Assembly: GCA_050246875.1 (NCBI GenBank)
Contig: JBFWVF010000008.1
Location: 1-64,000, forward strand
DNA: 64,000 nt
DNA from: SHWB01 sp050246875
Lineage (GTDB): Bacteria; Pseudomonadota; Alphaproteobacteria; UBA6615
Reading direction: 5' to 3'
Shown: in pieces, positions 17,180-25,975 of the stretch
How the letters are laid out: each line of letters starts with the position of its first letter
Numbering within the stretch: the first letter of the stretch is position 1
Translations under genes and position numbers: made by a program
The notes under the pieces: model-generated
What the model was told of the DNA's origin: nothing
What the model saw: the letters and a program-made list of their open reading frames with translations, nothing else
The model's database searches: none

Positions 17180-18361
17180 ATGGCCCTCGACGCACGCCGC
17201 CTGCGCGGCAACTGGAACTTCCCGACCGCCATCTGGTTCGGCGCCGGCAAGATCGGCCTGCTTGGCCGGGCGTGCCGCGCCGCCGGCATGGCGCGGCCGT
17301 TCGTGGTTACCGATCCGGGCCTCGCCGCCTTGCCGATGATCGCCGACGCGCTGGACGGCCTGCGCAAGGAGGGCCTCGCGCCCGCGCTGTTCTCGGCGAT
17401 CAGGCCCAACCCGATCGGCGCCAACGTCGCCGACGGCGTGGCTGCGCTGAAGGCGCACGGCGCCGACGGCGTCGTCACCTTCGGCGGCGGCAGCGCCATG
17501 GACGCCGGCAAGGCCATTGCCCTCGCAGCGGCGCAGGCCCCGAACGGGCCGGGCCTGTTCGACTTCCAGGAAGGACGCGACACGCCGGCCGGCGCGGCGA
17601 CGCCGTTGCCGACCGTCGCCGTGCCGACCACGGCCGGCACCGGCTCCGAGGTCGGGCGGGCGGCCGTGATCCGCGAGGAGGCAACCGGCCGCAAGATCAT
17701 CGTCTTCCACCCCGGCCTGATGGCGAAGGTGGTGATCTCCGACCCGACGCTCACCGTCGGCCTGCCGCCGCACCTGACGGCGGCGACCGGGATGGACGCC
17801 CTCGCGCACTGTCTCGAGGCCTACTGCTCGCCCTTCCACAACCCGCTCTGCGACGGCGTCGCGCTCGAGGGGATGCGGCTGGTGCGCGAGCACCTCGCCG
17901 ATGCGGTGACGGACGGCACGGACCTCGTCGCCCGCAGCCAGATGCTGGCCGCCGCGCATATGGGCGCCACGGCGTTCCAGAAAGGCCTCGGCGCCATCCA
18001 CGCCATGAGCCATCCGGTCGGTGCCCGCTTCGACACCCATCACGGCCTGACCAACGCCGTGGTCATGCCATACGTGCTGGCCTTCAACCGCGCCGCCATC
18101 GACGACCGGATGGCGCGCCTCGCCCGCTACCTCGACCTGCCGGGCAAGGGTACCGATGCCGTGATCGACTGGAGCCTCGGCCTGCGCGAACGCTTCGGCC
18201 AGCCGCATACGCTGGCGGCCCTCGGCGTCGCACACGACAGCCTCGGCTGGCTCGCCGGGGAAGCGGCGATCGATCCCTGCGCCGGCGGCAACCCGGTGCC
18301 GCTCGACGTACCGGCGCTGGAGGGGCTGTTCGCCGATGCCCATGGCGGGCGCCTGCGCTGA
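17180..18361 (+). CDS. Iron-containing alcohol dehydrogenase
   Basis: A 393-residue group III alcohol dehydrogenase. The NAD-binding segment is GVVTFGGGSAMDAGKAIALA (about residue 100), followed by VPTTAGTGSEVGRAAVI (about 155). The metal ligands are visible as Asp/His in GMDALAHCLEAY (about 210) and His in GAIHAMSHPVGARFDTHHGL (about 275-295). It would interconvert an alcohol and an aldehyde or ketone in the cytoplasm. It probably forms an operon with the SDR 28 bp upstream and is convergent with the SDR that follows, 1 bp away. The real substrate is not evident. Confidence 0.92.
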   Translation: MALDARRLRGNWNFPTAIWFGAGKIGLLGRACRAAGMARPFVVTDPGLAALPMIADALDGLRKEGLAPALFSAIRPNPIGANVADGVAALKAHGADGVVTFGGGSAMDAGKAIALAAAQAPNGPGLFDFQEGRDTPAGAATPLPTVAVPTTAGTGSEVGRAAVIREEATGRKIIVFHPGLMAKVVISDPTLTVGLPPHLTAATGMDALAHCLEAYCSPFHNPLCDGVALEGMRLVREHLADAVTDGTDLVARSQMLAAAHMGATAFQKGLGAIHAMSHPVGARFDTHHGLTNAVVMPYVLAFNRAAIDDRMARLARYLDLPGKGTDAVIDWSLGLRERFGQPHTLAALGVAHDSLGWLAGEAAIDPCAGGNPVPLDVPALEGLFADAHGGRLR

Positions 18362-18362
18362 C

Positions 18363-19154
18363 TCAGACGTAGAGGATGCCGCCGTCCAGCAGCACGGACT
18401 GGCCGGTCATGCCGCCGGCCTCGCGCGACGCCATGTAGACGGCAAGCTCGGCGACCTCGGCCGGGTCGAGCAGGCGGCCCTGCGGCACGCGCGTCATCAC
18501 CGCGTTGCGCGCCGCCTCCGCCGTGATGCCCATGGCATCGCCCTGCCCCTGCCACAGCGCGTGGATCATGTCGGTATCGACGACGCCGGGGCAGATGGCA
18601 TTGACGGTGACGCCGCTCTTCGCCGTCTCCAGCGCGACGCAGCGCGTCAGACCGACGAGGGCGTGCTTGCTGGCGTTGTAGCCGCTCTGGTTGGGCGAGG
18701 CCCATTTGCCGGCGGTCGAGGCGATGTTGACGATGCGCCCGAAGCCGCGCGCCTGCATGCCCGGCAGCGCCGCCTGCATGAGGTGGATCGGACCGTAGAG
18801 ATTGGTCCGCATCAGGTGATCGAACGCCGCGACAGGATAATCGAGGAAGCGGGCCGAATGGTAGAGGCCGGCGGCGCTGACGAGGACGTCGACCCGCCCG
18901 TGCGCGCGCTCCAGCGCGGCGACGGCGGCGCGGCAGGCCTCACCATCGGAGACGTCGAGCGGGTGCGCGGCCGCCCGGCCGGGGCCCGTGGCCATGCCAG
19001 CGACCGCATCATCCAGCGTCGCTGCGTCCCGCGCCGCGAGCCAGACTGTCGCGCCTTCGCGCACGAAGGCCGCCGCGATGGCCTTGCCGATGCCGCGCGA
19101 TGCGCCTGTCACCAGCGCAACCAGTCCGTCCAGCCGCCCCGCCGAATCCGCCAT
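18363..19154 (-). CDS. SDR family oxidoreductase (3-oxoacyl-ACP reductase-like)
   Basis: A 263-residue classical short-chain dehydrogenase. It has the cofactor loop VTGASRGIGKAIAAAF, the VSAAGLYHSARFLDY segment replacing the usual NNAG, Ser in VNIASTAGKWASPNQSGYNA, and the Y-x-x-x-K pair in GYNASKHALVG. The C-terminus ends GGMTGQSVLLDGGILYV. The overall text resembles 3-hydroxybutyrate dehydrogenase and FabG-like enzymes equally. The start at 19154 is taken because the upstream extension is out of character for the family. It ends 1 bp from the convergent iron alcohol dehydrogenase. Confidence 0.88.
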   Translation of the reverse strand: MADSAGRLDGLVALVTGASRGIGKAIAAAFVREGATVWLAARDAATLDDAVAGMATGPGRAAAHPLDVSDGEACRAAVAALERAHGRVDVLVSAAGLYHSARFLDYPVAAFDHLMRTNLYGPIHLMQAALPGMQARGFGRIVNIASTAGKWASPNQSGYNASKHALVGLTRCVALETAKSGVTVNAICPGVVDTDMIHALWQGQGDAMGITAEAARNAVMTRVPQGRLLDPAEVAELAVYMASREAGGMTGQSVLLDGGILYV

Positions 19155-19221
19155 GACATCCGCGCTCCCGCCGTTTCGGGCGGCAGTGTGACGCGGCGAC
19201 TTGCCGTGGAGAAGGGCTCGT

Positions 19222-22077
19222 TCAGTTGCCCGCCACGATGTGGGCGAAGAACTCGTCGGCCGGCATCGGCTTGCCGAAGCGATACCCCTGCAGGGCGTCG
19301 CAGCGGTAGGCGCGCAGATACGCCGCCTGATCGGCCGTCTCCACACCTTCCGCGACGACGCGTTTGCCCAGCGTGTGCGCCATGGCGATGATGGCATCGA
19401 CGATGGTGGCGCTGGTGCGGTCCTGCGTCATGGCGTTGGTAAACGAGCGATCGATCTTGATGGTATCGACCGGGAACGTCGGCAGGTAACCGAACGACGA
19501 ATAGCCGATCCCGAAGTCGTCGATGGCGAAGCGGACACCCTGACCGCCCTGCTGGGTCATGAACTCGAGCGCCCGGTCGCGCTGGTCGAGCATCACCGAC
19601 TCCGTCAGCTCGAATTCCAGCCACTTGGGGTCCATCTCGGTCTCGGCCAGCACCGTTGCCACCTGTTCGCCAAGATCGTCCTCGCGGAGTTGTCGTGCCG
19701 ACAGGTTGACCGACAGCTTCAGGTCGCGCCCCTCGGCGCGCCAGCGGTGCCGCTCGCGGCAGGCCGAGCGCAGGACGTGCAGGCCGAGCCCGACGATCAG
19801 ACCGGTCTCCTCGGCAAGCGGGATGAAGTCGGCCGGGCTGACCAGCCCGCGCTGCGGATGCCGCCAACGCACGAGGGCCTCCGCGCCGACCGTCCGCGCG
19901 GCAACGCCATCGACGATGGGCTGGTAGTAGACGGTGAACTCGCCAGCCTCGATGGCCCGCCGCATGTCGGCTTCCATCTGGGCGCGGCCGCGGACCGCTT
20001 CGCCGAGCGCAGCGGAGAAGAAATGTATCCTGCCGGCCCGGCTCGCCTTGCCCGCGGCCATCGCCGCCTCGGCGTTGCGCAGCAGTGGTTCGGGCTCGTC
20101 ACCGTCATCCGGCCATACCGCGACGCCGAGCGTTGCCGCGATCGTGTGCTGCTCGCCGTTGACGGTCACGGGAGCGGACAGCGCCGCACTCAGGCGGGCG
20201 AGCGGGATCGCCGCGTCGGCGCGGCGCGCAATGTCGGTCAGCATGATGCCGAAGCGATCGCCCGAGAGGCGTGCCACGGTATCGCCCGGGCGCACGGCGT
20301 CGTCGAGCCGCGCGGCCACCTCCCGCAACACCGCATCCCCACCGGCGAGGCCCAGCCGCTCGTTGATCGTGCGAAAGCGGTCGAGGCCGAGGACGACGAC
20401 TGCCAGGGTACCGCGACCGCGCCGCGCGGTCGGTATCGCCTGGGCCAGCCTGTCCTCCAGCAGCGTCCTGTTCGGCAGGTCGGTCAGCGTGTCGTGATTG
20501 TAGATATGGCGCAGGCGTGCTTCAGCTTCCTTGCGCGCCGTCACGTCGAGAACAATGCCGTTCCAGACCACCGTTCCGTCGGCACGGTGGTCGGCCAGGG
20601 CACGCGTCCACAGCCAGCGCGTCGAGCCGTCAGGCTGGGCAAGACGGTACTCGGTGTCTGCCCAGTCGTCCTCGCTGGCACGGCTGGTCCGATAGCGCTC
20701 GAACTGCCCGAGATCATCGGGATGGATGCGCGCAAGGAACGGCGCGGGGTCCGCCGTCAACTCGTCGGCGTCGAAGCCCAGATAGGTGCGCGCGCCTTCG
20801 CTCAGGTAAGTGTACTGGATGCCGCCATCGGCCCGCACGACGCGCTGGAACACCACGCCGGGCAGGCTCTGGGCGATGCCGGCAACGAGACGTTCGGCGC
20901 GCTCGGCGCGGAGCTGCGCCTCGTACTCGACGGTTTCGTCCGTGGCGGTGCCCCGGTACCCCTGAAAGTCGCCCCCGGCATCGAAGTGCGGCCTGCCGCT
21001 GATCCGAATGTGGCGTTCGCGTCCGCGTCCGTCGCGGAAGGAAAACCGGAAATCGCGAAACGGACGGCGTGCCTCGTGATCGGCGATATGCTCGCGCCAT
21101 GCGGGATCGCCTGTCACGTCGGCACCGACGACCTCCCAACGGGTGCGGCCGATCCGCGTCGAGGTGTCGTGCACCTCGGGATCGGCAAAATCCGTCGCGC
21201 CGCCGAATTCGATGTTGCGAAGCCTGTGTTCGGCATCCGACTCCCAGAGCCAGTCGGAACTCGCGGCGGCGAAATCGCGCGCGCGCGCTTCGGCCTCGCG
21301 GAGGGCCTGCTCTGTTTCCTTCAGTGCAGTGATGTCGTAGCGCAGACCGACGCTGCCGCCATCGGCGACGGGATATTCCCGCACACTGTACCAACGCCCG
21401 CCGATGTGCAGTTCCTGGGTGCCGCCGGTCGAGCGATGGATTTCCCGCCGTCCTGCGAGCCACTCCTCCTCGCGGCCGATGGCGGCAGGAAACAGGCCCG
21501 CCGCGACGCAGGCCCGCATCAGTTCGCCATGCGTCTGCCCTGAGCGTAGCGGCCCCGTTACCGGCAGGAAGAAGCGCTCGTACTCGCTGTTCCAGGCGAC
21601 GAGGCAGTCGTCGGCGTCGAACACGGCGACCCCTTCGAGCATGGCCTCCAGCGCATCGCGGAAACGCCGTTCGAGCTGGACCAGCGCCGTGCGGCTTTCG
21701 CGCCGTGCGAGCGCCGCGCGAACCGTATGGCCGAGGCGGACAAGGCGCATCGCGGTCTTGACGACATAGTCGTCGAGGCCCTCCTGCAGCGCCGCCGCCG
21801 CCTGCGCCTCGGTACGCTGTCCGGTCAGCATGATGACCGCGCATTCGGGCCATGCCACGCGGGCCTGCCGCAGGATGTCCGTGCCCTCCGCCCAGCCGGT
21901 ATGGTGACCGACGATCATCACCCCCGGCGGCGGCCCGCCCAGCGCCAGGGCAAATGCGTCGCCGCCTGCAATCTCGCGTATCGTTGGACGTTCGAGTTCG
22001 CGGCGCAGCAGGTCGACGACAAGCCGCCTGTCGGCCGCGTCCGCGACGACCAGCAAGGGCAAGGTCCGGTCGCTCAC
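19222..22077 (-). CDS. Cyclic-di-GMP phosphodiesterase with pseudo-REC, PAS and degenerate GGDEF domains
   Basis: A 951-residue soluble signalling protein. Residues 1-125 look like a receiver domain, but the phospho-acceptor Asp is missing (GVMIVGHHTGW near residue 55). Three PAS modules follow (about 145-260, 275-395 and 405-520). The GGDEF domain starts near 526 (NHDTLTDLPNRTLL); its active-site loop reads LSGDRFGIM (about 607) instead of GGDEF, so cyclase activity is unlikely. The EAL domain (about 710-950) keeps EALVRWRHP, NLSARQL, ELTESVML, DDFGIGYSS, KIDRSF and VAEGVET, so it should hydrolyse c-di-GMP. It stands alone on its strand, without a partner kinase. Confidence 0.93.
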   Translation of the reverse strand: MSDRTLPLLVVADAADRRLVVDLLRRELERPTIREIAGGDAFALALGGPPPGVMIVGHHTGWAEGTDILRQARVAWPECAVIMLTGQRTEAQAAAALQEGLDDYVVKTAMRLVRLGHTVRAALARRESRTALVQLERRFRDALEAMLEGVAVFDADDCLVAWNSEYERFFLPVTGPLRSGQTHGELMRACVAAGLFPAAIGREEEWLAGRREIHRSTGGTQELHIGGRWYSVREYPVADGGSVGLRYDITALKETEQALREAEARARDFAAASSDWLWESDAEHRLRNIEFGGATDFADPEVHDTSTRIGRTRWEVVGADVTGDPAWREHIADHEARRPFRDFRFSFRDGRGRERHIRISGRPHFDAGGDFQGYRGTATDETVEYEAQLRAERAERLVAGIAQSLPGVVFQRVVRADGGIQYTYLSEGARTYLGFDADELTADPAPFLARIHPDDLGQFERYRTSRASEDDWADTEYRLAQPDGSTRWLWTRALADHRADGTVVWNGIVLDVTARKEAEARLRHIYNHDTLTDLPNRTLLEDRLAQAIPTARRGRGTLAVVVLGLDRFRTINERLGLAGGDAVLREVAARLDDAVRPGDTVARLSGDRFGIMLTDIARRADAAIPLARLSAALSAPVTVNGEQHTIAATLGVAVWPDDGDEPEPLLRNAEAAMAAGKASRAGRIHFFSAALGEAVRGRAQMEADMRRAIEAGEFTVYYQPIVDGVAARTVGAEALVRWRHPQRGLVSPADFIPLAEETGLIVGLGLHVLRSACRERHRWRAEGRDLKLSVNLSARQLREDDLGEQVATVLAETEMDPKWLEFELTESVMLDQRDRALEFMTQQGGQGVRFAIDDFGIGYSSFGYLPTFPVDTIKIDRSFTNAMTQDRTSATIVDAIIAMAHTLGKRVVAEGVETADQAAYLRAYRCDALQGYRFGKPMPADEFFAHIVAGN

Positions 22078-22437
22078 GGCGCGCTCACGCCGGCAACGGA
22101 CGCATCACTGCCCGCCGCGGCGGCATGCCACCGGACGTCATACCCTGCCGCGTTTCCCCGCCCGCCCGTGCCTGCCGGATGTCCGACATCACCCACGGGC
22201 CGCCCGTCAGGGCGTTTCGCCATTGTGCTTGCCCTTGCCTACTTGCTGTCGGACGCCGGCCCCTCCCGCCGGTACCGTCGCCCGCAGGGCACGCTCTGTA
22301 GTGGCGCTTGAAGAAAAGCCTACAGGATCAGGAATCCAAGGGGAAGAACGATCACGAGGAATTGCACGCGGCGGCTGCAATGGAACGAGCGCGCGGCCCG
22401 CCACCCCTGCGGGAGCCGGGCCGCCGCGACAGTTGCC
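22078..22437. other. 360-bp intergenic region upstream of the EAL-domain gene
   Basis: No convincing gene is seen. The right half (about 22300-22380) is less GC-rich than its surroundings. A plus-strand TTG-started frame from 22308 (KKSLQDQESKGKNDHEEL...) has no ribosome binding site and turns into Arg/Pro-rich antisense text after about 30 codons, so it is not called. The region should hold the promoter of the minus-strand EAL gene; no clear -35/-10 pair could be read. The only clear structure is the hairpin at 22393-22424. Confidence 0.5.
22393..22424 (-). terminator. Hairpin after the aldo/keto reductase gene
   Basis: A perfect 8-bp inverted repeat GCGGCCCG/CGGGCCGC with a 16-nt loop begins 14 nt past the stop of the minus-strand aldo/keto reductase. 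The position fits a terminator, but there is no U-run after it on that strand, so it may need Rho or serve only as an RNA-stabilising 3' structure. Confidence 0.4.
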
Positions 22438-23442
22438 TCAGACGAAGACGCCCTTCATCTGGCCCTCGGGGTAGCGCGTGCCGGCCACGGCGTCCGGCGG
22501 AACCGCGTCAGTGATGCGCTTGACGTCCGCCGCCGTGAGCCTGACGTCGATCGCGCCGAGGTTTTCCTCCAGCCGCTCGCGCCGCTTCGTTCCCGGAATG
22601 GGAATGACGTCCTCGCCCTGCGCGAGCACCCAGGCGAGGACGAGCTGCGAGGTCTTGCAGCCCTTCTCGGCGGCGATGGCGTCGAGCTTCTGGACCAGCG
22701 TCAGGTTCTTGTTCAGGTTGTCACCGGCGAAGCGCGGATGGCGCAACCGCCCGTCGCCCTGCGGCAAGCCCTCGAGCGACTTGAGGGCGCCGGTCAGCAG
22801 GCTGCGGCCGAGCGGCGAGTAGGCGATGAACGAGATGCCCAGCGGGCGCGTGGCGGCCAGCGTCGCCTCCGCCTGATCGCGATAGAGCAGCGAGTATTCG
22901 CTCTGCACGCAGCAGATCGGATGGACCTTGTGCGCACGCCGGATCGTGTCCGGGCTGGCCTCCGACAGCGCCAGGGCGCGCACCTTGCCCTGCTCGACCA
23001 GCCGCTTCATCGCCCCGACCGTGTCCTCGATCGGCACCTTGGGGTCGATGCGGTGCTGGAAGTAGACGTCGATCACGTCGATGCCGAGCCGCTTGAGGCT
23101 CGCCTCGCAGGCCTGCATGACATATTCGGGCCGCCCGTCGACGCCGTTGGGACCGCCGGGGTTCTGCGTCTGGCCGAATTTCGTCGCCAGCACGACCTTG
23201 TCGCGCCGGCCCTTCAGGGCGCGGCCGACGACCTGCTCGTTGTGGCCCCAGCCGTACATGTCGGAGGAGTCGAGGAAATCGATGCCGTACTCGTCGACGG
23301 CCTGGCCGATGAAGCGCACCGCCGCCTCGTCGTCGGACGGGCCGTAGACGCCGGAGAACGACATGCAACCGAGCCCGACGGGTGCGATGGCAATGCCGCT
23401 CGCCCCCAGCTTGCGCTTCGCCGCCTTGCGCAGATCCGCCAT
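22438..23442 (-). CDS. Aldo/keto reductase
   Basis: A 334-residue NADPH-dependent aldo/keto reductase of the YajO/AKR13-like type. The catalytic tetrad is visible: Asp in FLDSSDMYGWGHNEQVVG (Asp about 56, Tyr about 61), Lys in VVLATKFGQ (about 87) and His in YFQHRIDP (about 128). The cofactor end is VIPIPGTKRRERLEENLGA (about 285). These enzymes reduce aldehydes and ketones in the cytosol. The start at 23442 follows GGGAGAGGGAC. It stands alone, with a hairpin just downstream. Confidence 0.92.
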   Translation of the reverse strand: MADLRKAAKRKLGASGIAIAPVGLGCMSFSGVYGPSDDEAAVRFIGQAVDEYGIDFLDSSDMYGWGHNEQVVGRALKGRRDKVVLATKFGQTQNPGGPNGVDGRPEYVMQACEASLKRLGIDVIDVYFQHRIDPKVPIEDTVGAMKRLVEQGKVRALALSEASPDTIRRAHKVHPICCVQSEYSLLYRDQAEATLAATRPLGISFIAYSPLGRSLLTGALKSLEGLPQGDGRLRHPRFAGDNLNKNLTLVQKLDAIAAEKGCKTSQLVLAWVLAQGEDVIPIPGTKRRERLEENLGAIDVRLTAADVKRITDAVPPDAVAGTRYPEGQMKGVFV

Positions 23443-23543
23443 GTCCCTCTCCCTCGCCTCTTGCTGTTCGCAGGGTGATCCCCAACGCACCGGGTTTACG
23501 GCGGCATGGCGCCAGGCGCAACCGGCGCATGATTTCCGAACCC

Positions 23544-25595
23544 TTAGCGCCCGGGCGCGGTAGGCGATGCGGTGGGCAGGCCCGTGCTGCCGATGAGCCC
23601 GGCACAATCGGCATCCTCGGCCAGGCCCGGCTCGATGAACGGCAGGAAGGCCGCGAGCGGCCCGAGGACCACGCCGAGGGCCACGGCCGCGGCGCCGCGC
23701 CCGGCCAGCCCGCCGGCACCGGGGGAGACGCGCGGCTCGGCCAGCGTGCCGCCCACCTCGATTGGCGTCCGGGCGCTGCCGATGCTGGCATCCTTGGGAT
23801 GCGCCAGCATTTCGAGGTGCAGGGCCTCGTCGCGCATGTCGACCGATCCGGACGCCACGAGCTGCGAGTCCGACGTATCGAGCACGAAGGCCTCCGACGT
23901 GAATATGCCGCTCTCGGCACGGAACGACATGGCGAGGCATCGGACCGGAAAGCGCTCGCCATCATCCGCCAGCGTCAGCAGCGCCTGGCCGACGTCGAGC
24001 CCGGCCGCCTCGACCGCGACGGCGTCGATCTCCCCGCCGGTCATGGCCATGGCCAGCCGCCCGGTCGCATTGGCCATGCCGCGGTGCACGGTGTTGCCCA
24101 GCAACGTCAGGCGCGTCCGGCCGAAGAGCTGCCCCGTGATGGGCGGGTTGCCCTCGCCGCCGCCGACCAGTTCGGCGAGATCGAGCTGAGAGAACGCCGC
24201 CTCCACCTCCGAGCGAACAGGATCGTTGCCACCGTGAATGACAAGGTTCGCCGAAACCGTGCCCCCGCGGAGCCCGAACCTCAGCGGGCTCAGTGCCAGC
24301 CGCCGGCCTTTCAGGTCGAGGGTCAGCGAGACGTCGCGCAGGGGCAGACCGGGTGCCAGCACGTTGTCGCTGCGGAACGTGATGTGGGCATCGACGCGGT
24401 CCAGGCGTTCGGTGTCGAGGGGCGCGTCGGGCAGCACACGCCGCCCGGGCCGCGGCCCCGTGTCGCCGCCCGCCTCGGCGGGCAGCGCATCGGCCTCCGG
24501 CGGCGCCCCGGCGCGTGACCTTCCCGCCTCGGCGCGAGCGCCGCCCCCCGGTGGCGCAGGCGGCGCGGCACCCTGCGCCGGCAAACCGACAAGAGGCCCC
24601 AGCTCATAGAGATCCAGGCGCCGGGACAGCAGATCGCCGCTGATCATCGGCTTCGGACCGCCGGCGTCGATGGCGAGCGTTCCCGCGACGTCACTGTCGC
24701 CGATGTCGCCTGTGAGGTCCGCCAGCCGCCAGCGGTCGCCCCGCCGGGTAAGTCGCGTCCGCAATTCGAACGGCGGGGTATCCGGTGCGGCGAGGCCGAC
24801 CAGCGCCGCCATCTCGGCCAGATCGTCACCGGCAACGTCAAGCCTGCCGTCGAGGCCGTCGAGCGCGAACAGGTCGGCCGCGTTGCCGTCGAATTCGAGG
24901 CGGCCGGTGCCCGCGACCACCTTCAGGCGCAGGGGATAGGGCTCATCGGTGTCGTGCAGGACGCTGATCGGCCCGCCGTCGAATGTCACAGTCATCGGCG
25001 CGCCCTCGAGCGTGCCGCGGGCGCGCATACCGATCGCGCCCTCGGTCTGGCCGGTCGCGGTCGCCACGGTGCCCTTGATGTCCACCGCACGTACCGCGTC
25101 GACGTACTCGAGCGTTCCGTCGGTGATCGTGATGCGCTCGATGCGCGGCACCAGTCGACGGTCGTCCGGGCCGCCCTCGCCCGGCTCGGCACCATCCTCG
25201 TCCTTGCCGATCTGCCAGTTGGTGCGGCCGTCGCGATCGACGCCCAGACGCACGCGCGGACGTTCAATACGCAGTTCCCTCAGCACGACCTCGAAGCGCA
25301 GCAAGGCCTCGAGGTCGATTTGCGCCGCGATCGCCTCGACGACGAGCATCGGCTCGTCGTCGCGCCACTCGGCATCGGCGACGCGCACGTCGTTCAGCCG
25401 GACGACCGGCGACCAGGACAGACCGTCGAGCGAAATGCCGCCGATCGTGACGCTACGCCCGACACCGTCGCTCGCCATGCCCTCGGCATACGGAACAACC
25501 CGCCCGAGCGCCCAGACGACGCCGGCCACGCCGGCCGCGGCGACGACGCCGAGAACCAGCCCGACGACGAGCCATGCCCGCCGCCGGGCTGTCAT
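23544..25595 (-). CDS. AsmA family protein (inner-membrane anchored, periplasmic)
   Basis: A 683-residue protein with one N-terminal membrane anchor (WLVVGLVLGVVAAAGVAGVV, residues about 8-30) followed by the AsmA N-terminal pattern VTIGGISLDGLSWSPVVRLNDVRVA and VLRELRIERPRVRLGVDRDG. The C-terminal AsmA/DUF3971-like region shows IDAVAVEAAGLDVGQALL and IEVGGTLAEPRVSPGAG. AsmA-like proteins form long lipid-transfer bridges across the periplasm, and this role is inferred from the family. An Ala/Gly/Pro-rich linker at about residues 335-375 divides the two halves. It is followed on the same strand by the aldo/keto reductase after about 100 bp. Confidence 0.88.
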   Translation of the reverse strand: MTARRRAWLVVGLVLGVVAAAGVAGVVWALGRVVPYAEGMASDGVGRSVTIGGISLDGLSWSPVVRLNDVRVADAEWRDDEPMLVVEAIAAQIDLEALLRFEVVLRELRIERPRVRLGVDRDGRTNWQIGKDEDGAEPGEGGPDDRRLVPRIERITITDGTLEYVDAVRAVDIKGTVATATGQTEGAIGMRARGTLEGAPMTVTFDGGPISVLHDTDEPYPLRLKVVAGTGRLEFDGNAADLFALDGLDGRLDVAGDDLAEMAALVGLAAPDTPPFELRTRLTRRGDRWRLADLTGDIGDSDVAGTLAIDAGGPKPMISGDLLSRRLDLYELGPLVGLPAQGAAPPAPPGGGARAEAGRSRAGAPPEADALPAEAGGDTGPRPGRRVLPDAPLDTERLDRVDAHITFRSDNVLAPGLPLRDVSLTLDLKGRRLALSPLRFGLRGGTVSANLVIHGGNDPVRSEVEAAFSQLDLAELVGGGEGNPPITGQLFGRTRLTLLGNTVHRGMANATGRLAMAMTGGEIDAVAVEAAGLDVGQALLTLADDGERFPVRCLAMSFRAESGIFTSEAFVLDTSDSQLVASGSVDMRDEALHLEMLAHPKDASIGSARTPIEVGGTLAEPRVSPGAGGLAGRGAAAVALGVVLGPLAAFLPFIEPGLAEDADCAGLIGSTGLPTASPTAPGR

Positions 25596-25629
25596 CGCGC
25601 GTGCCCGCGCTCCGGCTCAGGCCGTGCCG

Positions 25630-25881
25630 CTATCGCCAGGCCGGCTTGCCGAGGTTGACGTCGTCCTCGTCGGTCAGCGCACCCGCAGCGGCGCCGGCGG
25701 CACCGCCAATGATCGCGCCGGTGATCGGACTGCCACCCGTGAGGGCGCCGGCGGCCGCGCCGGCACCCGCGCCGATGCCGCCGCCGCTCAGGGCGCGGTC
25801 GGTGGGCGAACTGCCGCAGGCCGCCAGCAGGAGCGTGCCGGCACAAAGGCCGATGACACGCAGACAGGCTGTCGTCGACAT
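25630..25881 (-). CDS. Glycine-zipper lipoprotein
   Basis: An 83-residue secreted lipoprotein. The signal ends in a good lipobox (LLLAACGSS, Cys about 22). The mature part is made of Gly/Ala repeats (GGGIGAGAGAAAGALTGG, then AIIGGAAGAAAGALTDEDD), the glycine-zipper pattern found in outer-membrane lipoproteins such as SlyB/OsmB-like proteins. It ends soon after the zipper (NLGKPAWR). The start follows AAGGAGAG. It precedes the AsmA-like gene by 34 bp on the same strand, so the two may form an envelope operon. Confidence 0.85.
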   Translation of the reverse strand: MSTTACLRVIGLCAGTLLLAACGSSPTDRALSGGGIGAGAGAAAGALTGGSPITGAIIGGAAGAAAGALTDEDDVNLGKPAWR

Positions 25882-25975
25882 GGAACTCTCCTTTTGTGGC
25901 CTCGACTCATCAACGGCTTGCCACGGCGGCGGTTCCTGCCGCGCGACGGCGCGACGACGCTGCTAGAGTTGCGCC

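Noticed and set aside
22308..22514. Small plus-strand frame KKSLQDQESKGKNDHEEL... in the 360-bp gap
   Set aside because: TTG start without ribosome binding site; after about 30 codons it becomes antisense of the aldo/keto reductase.
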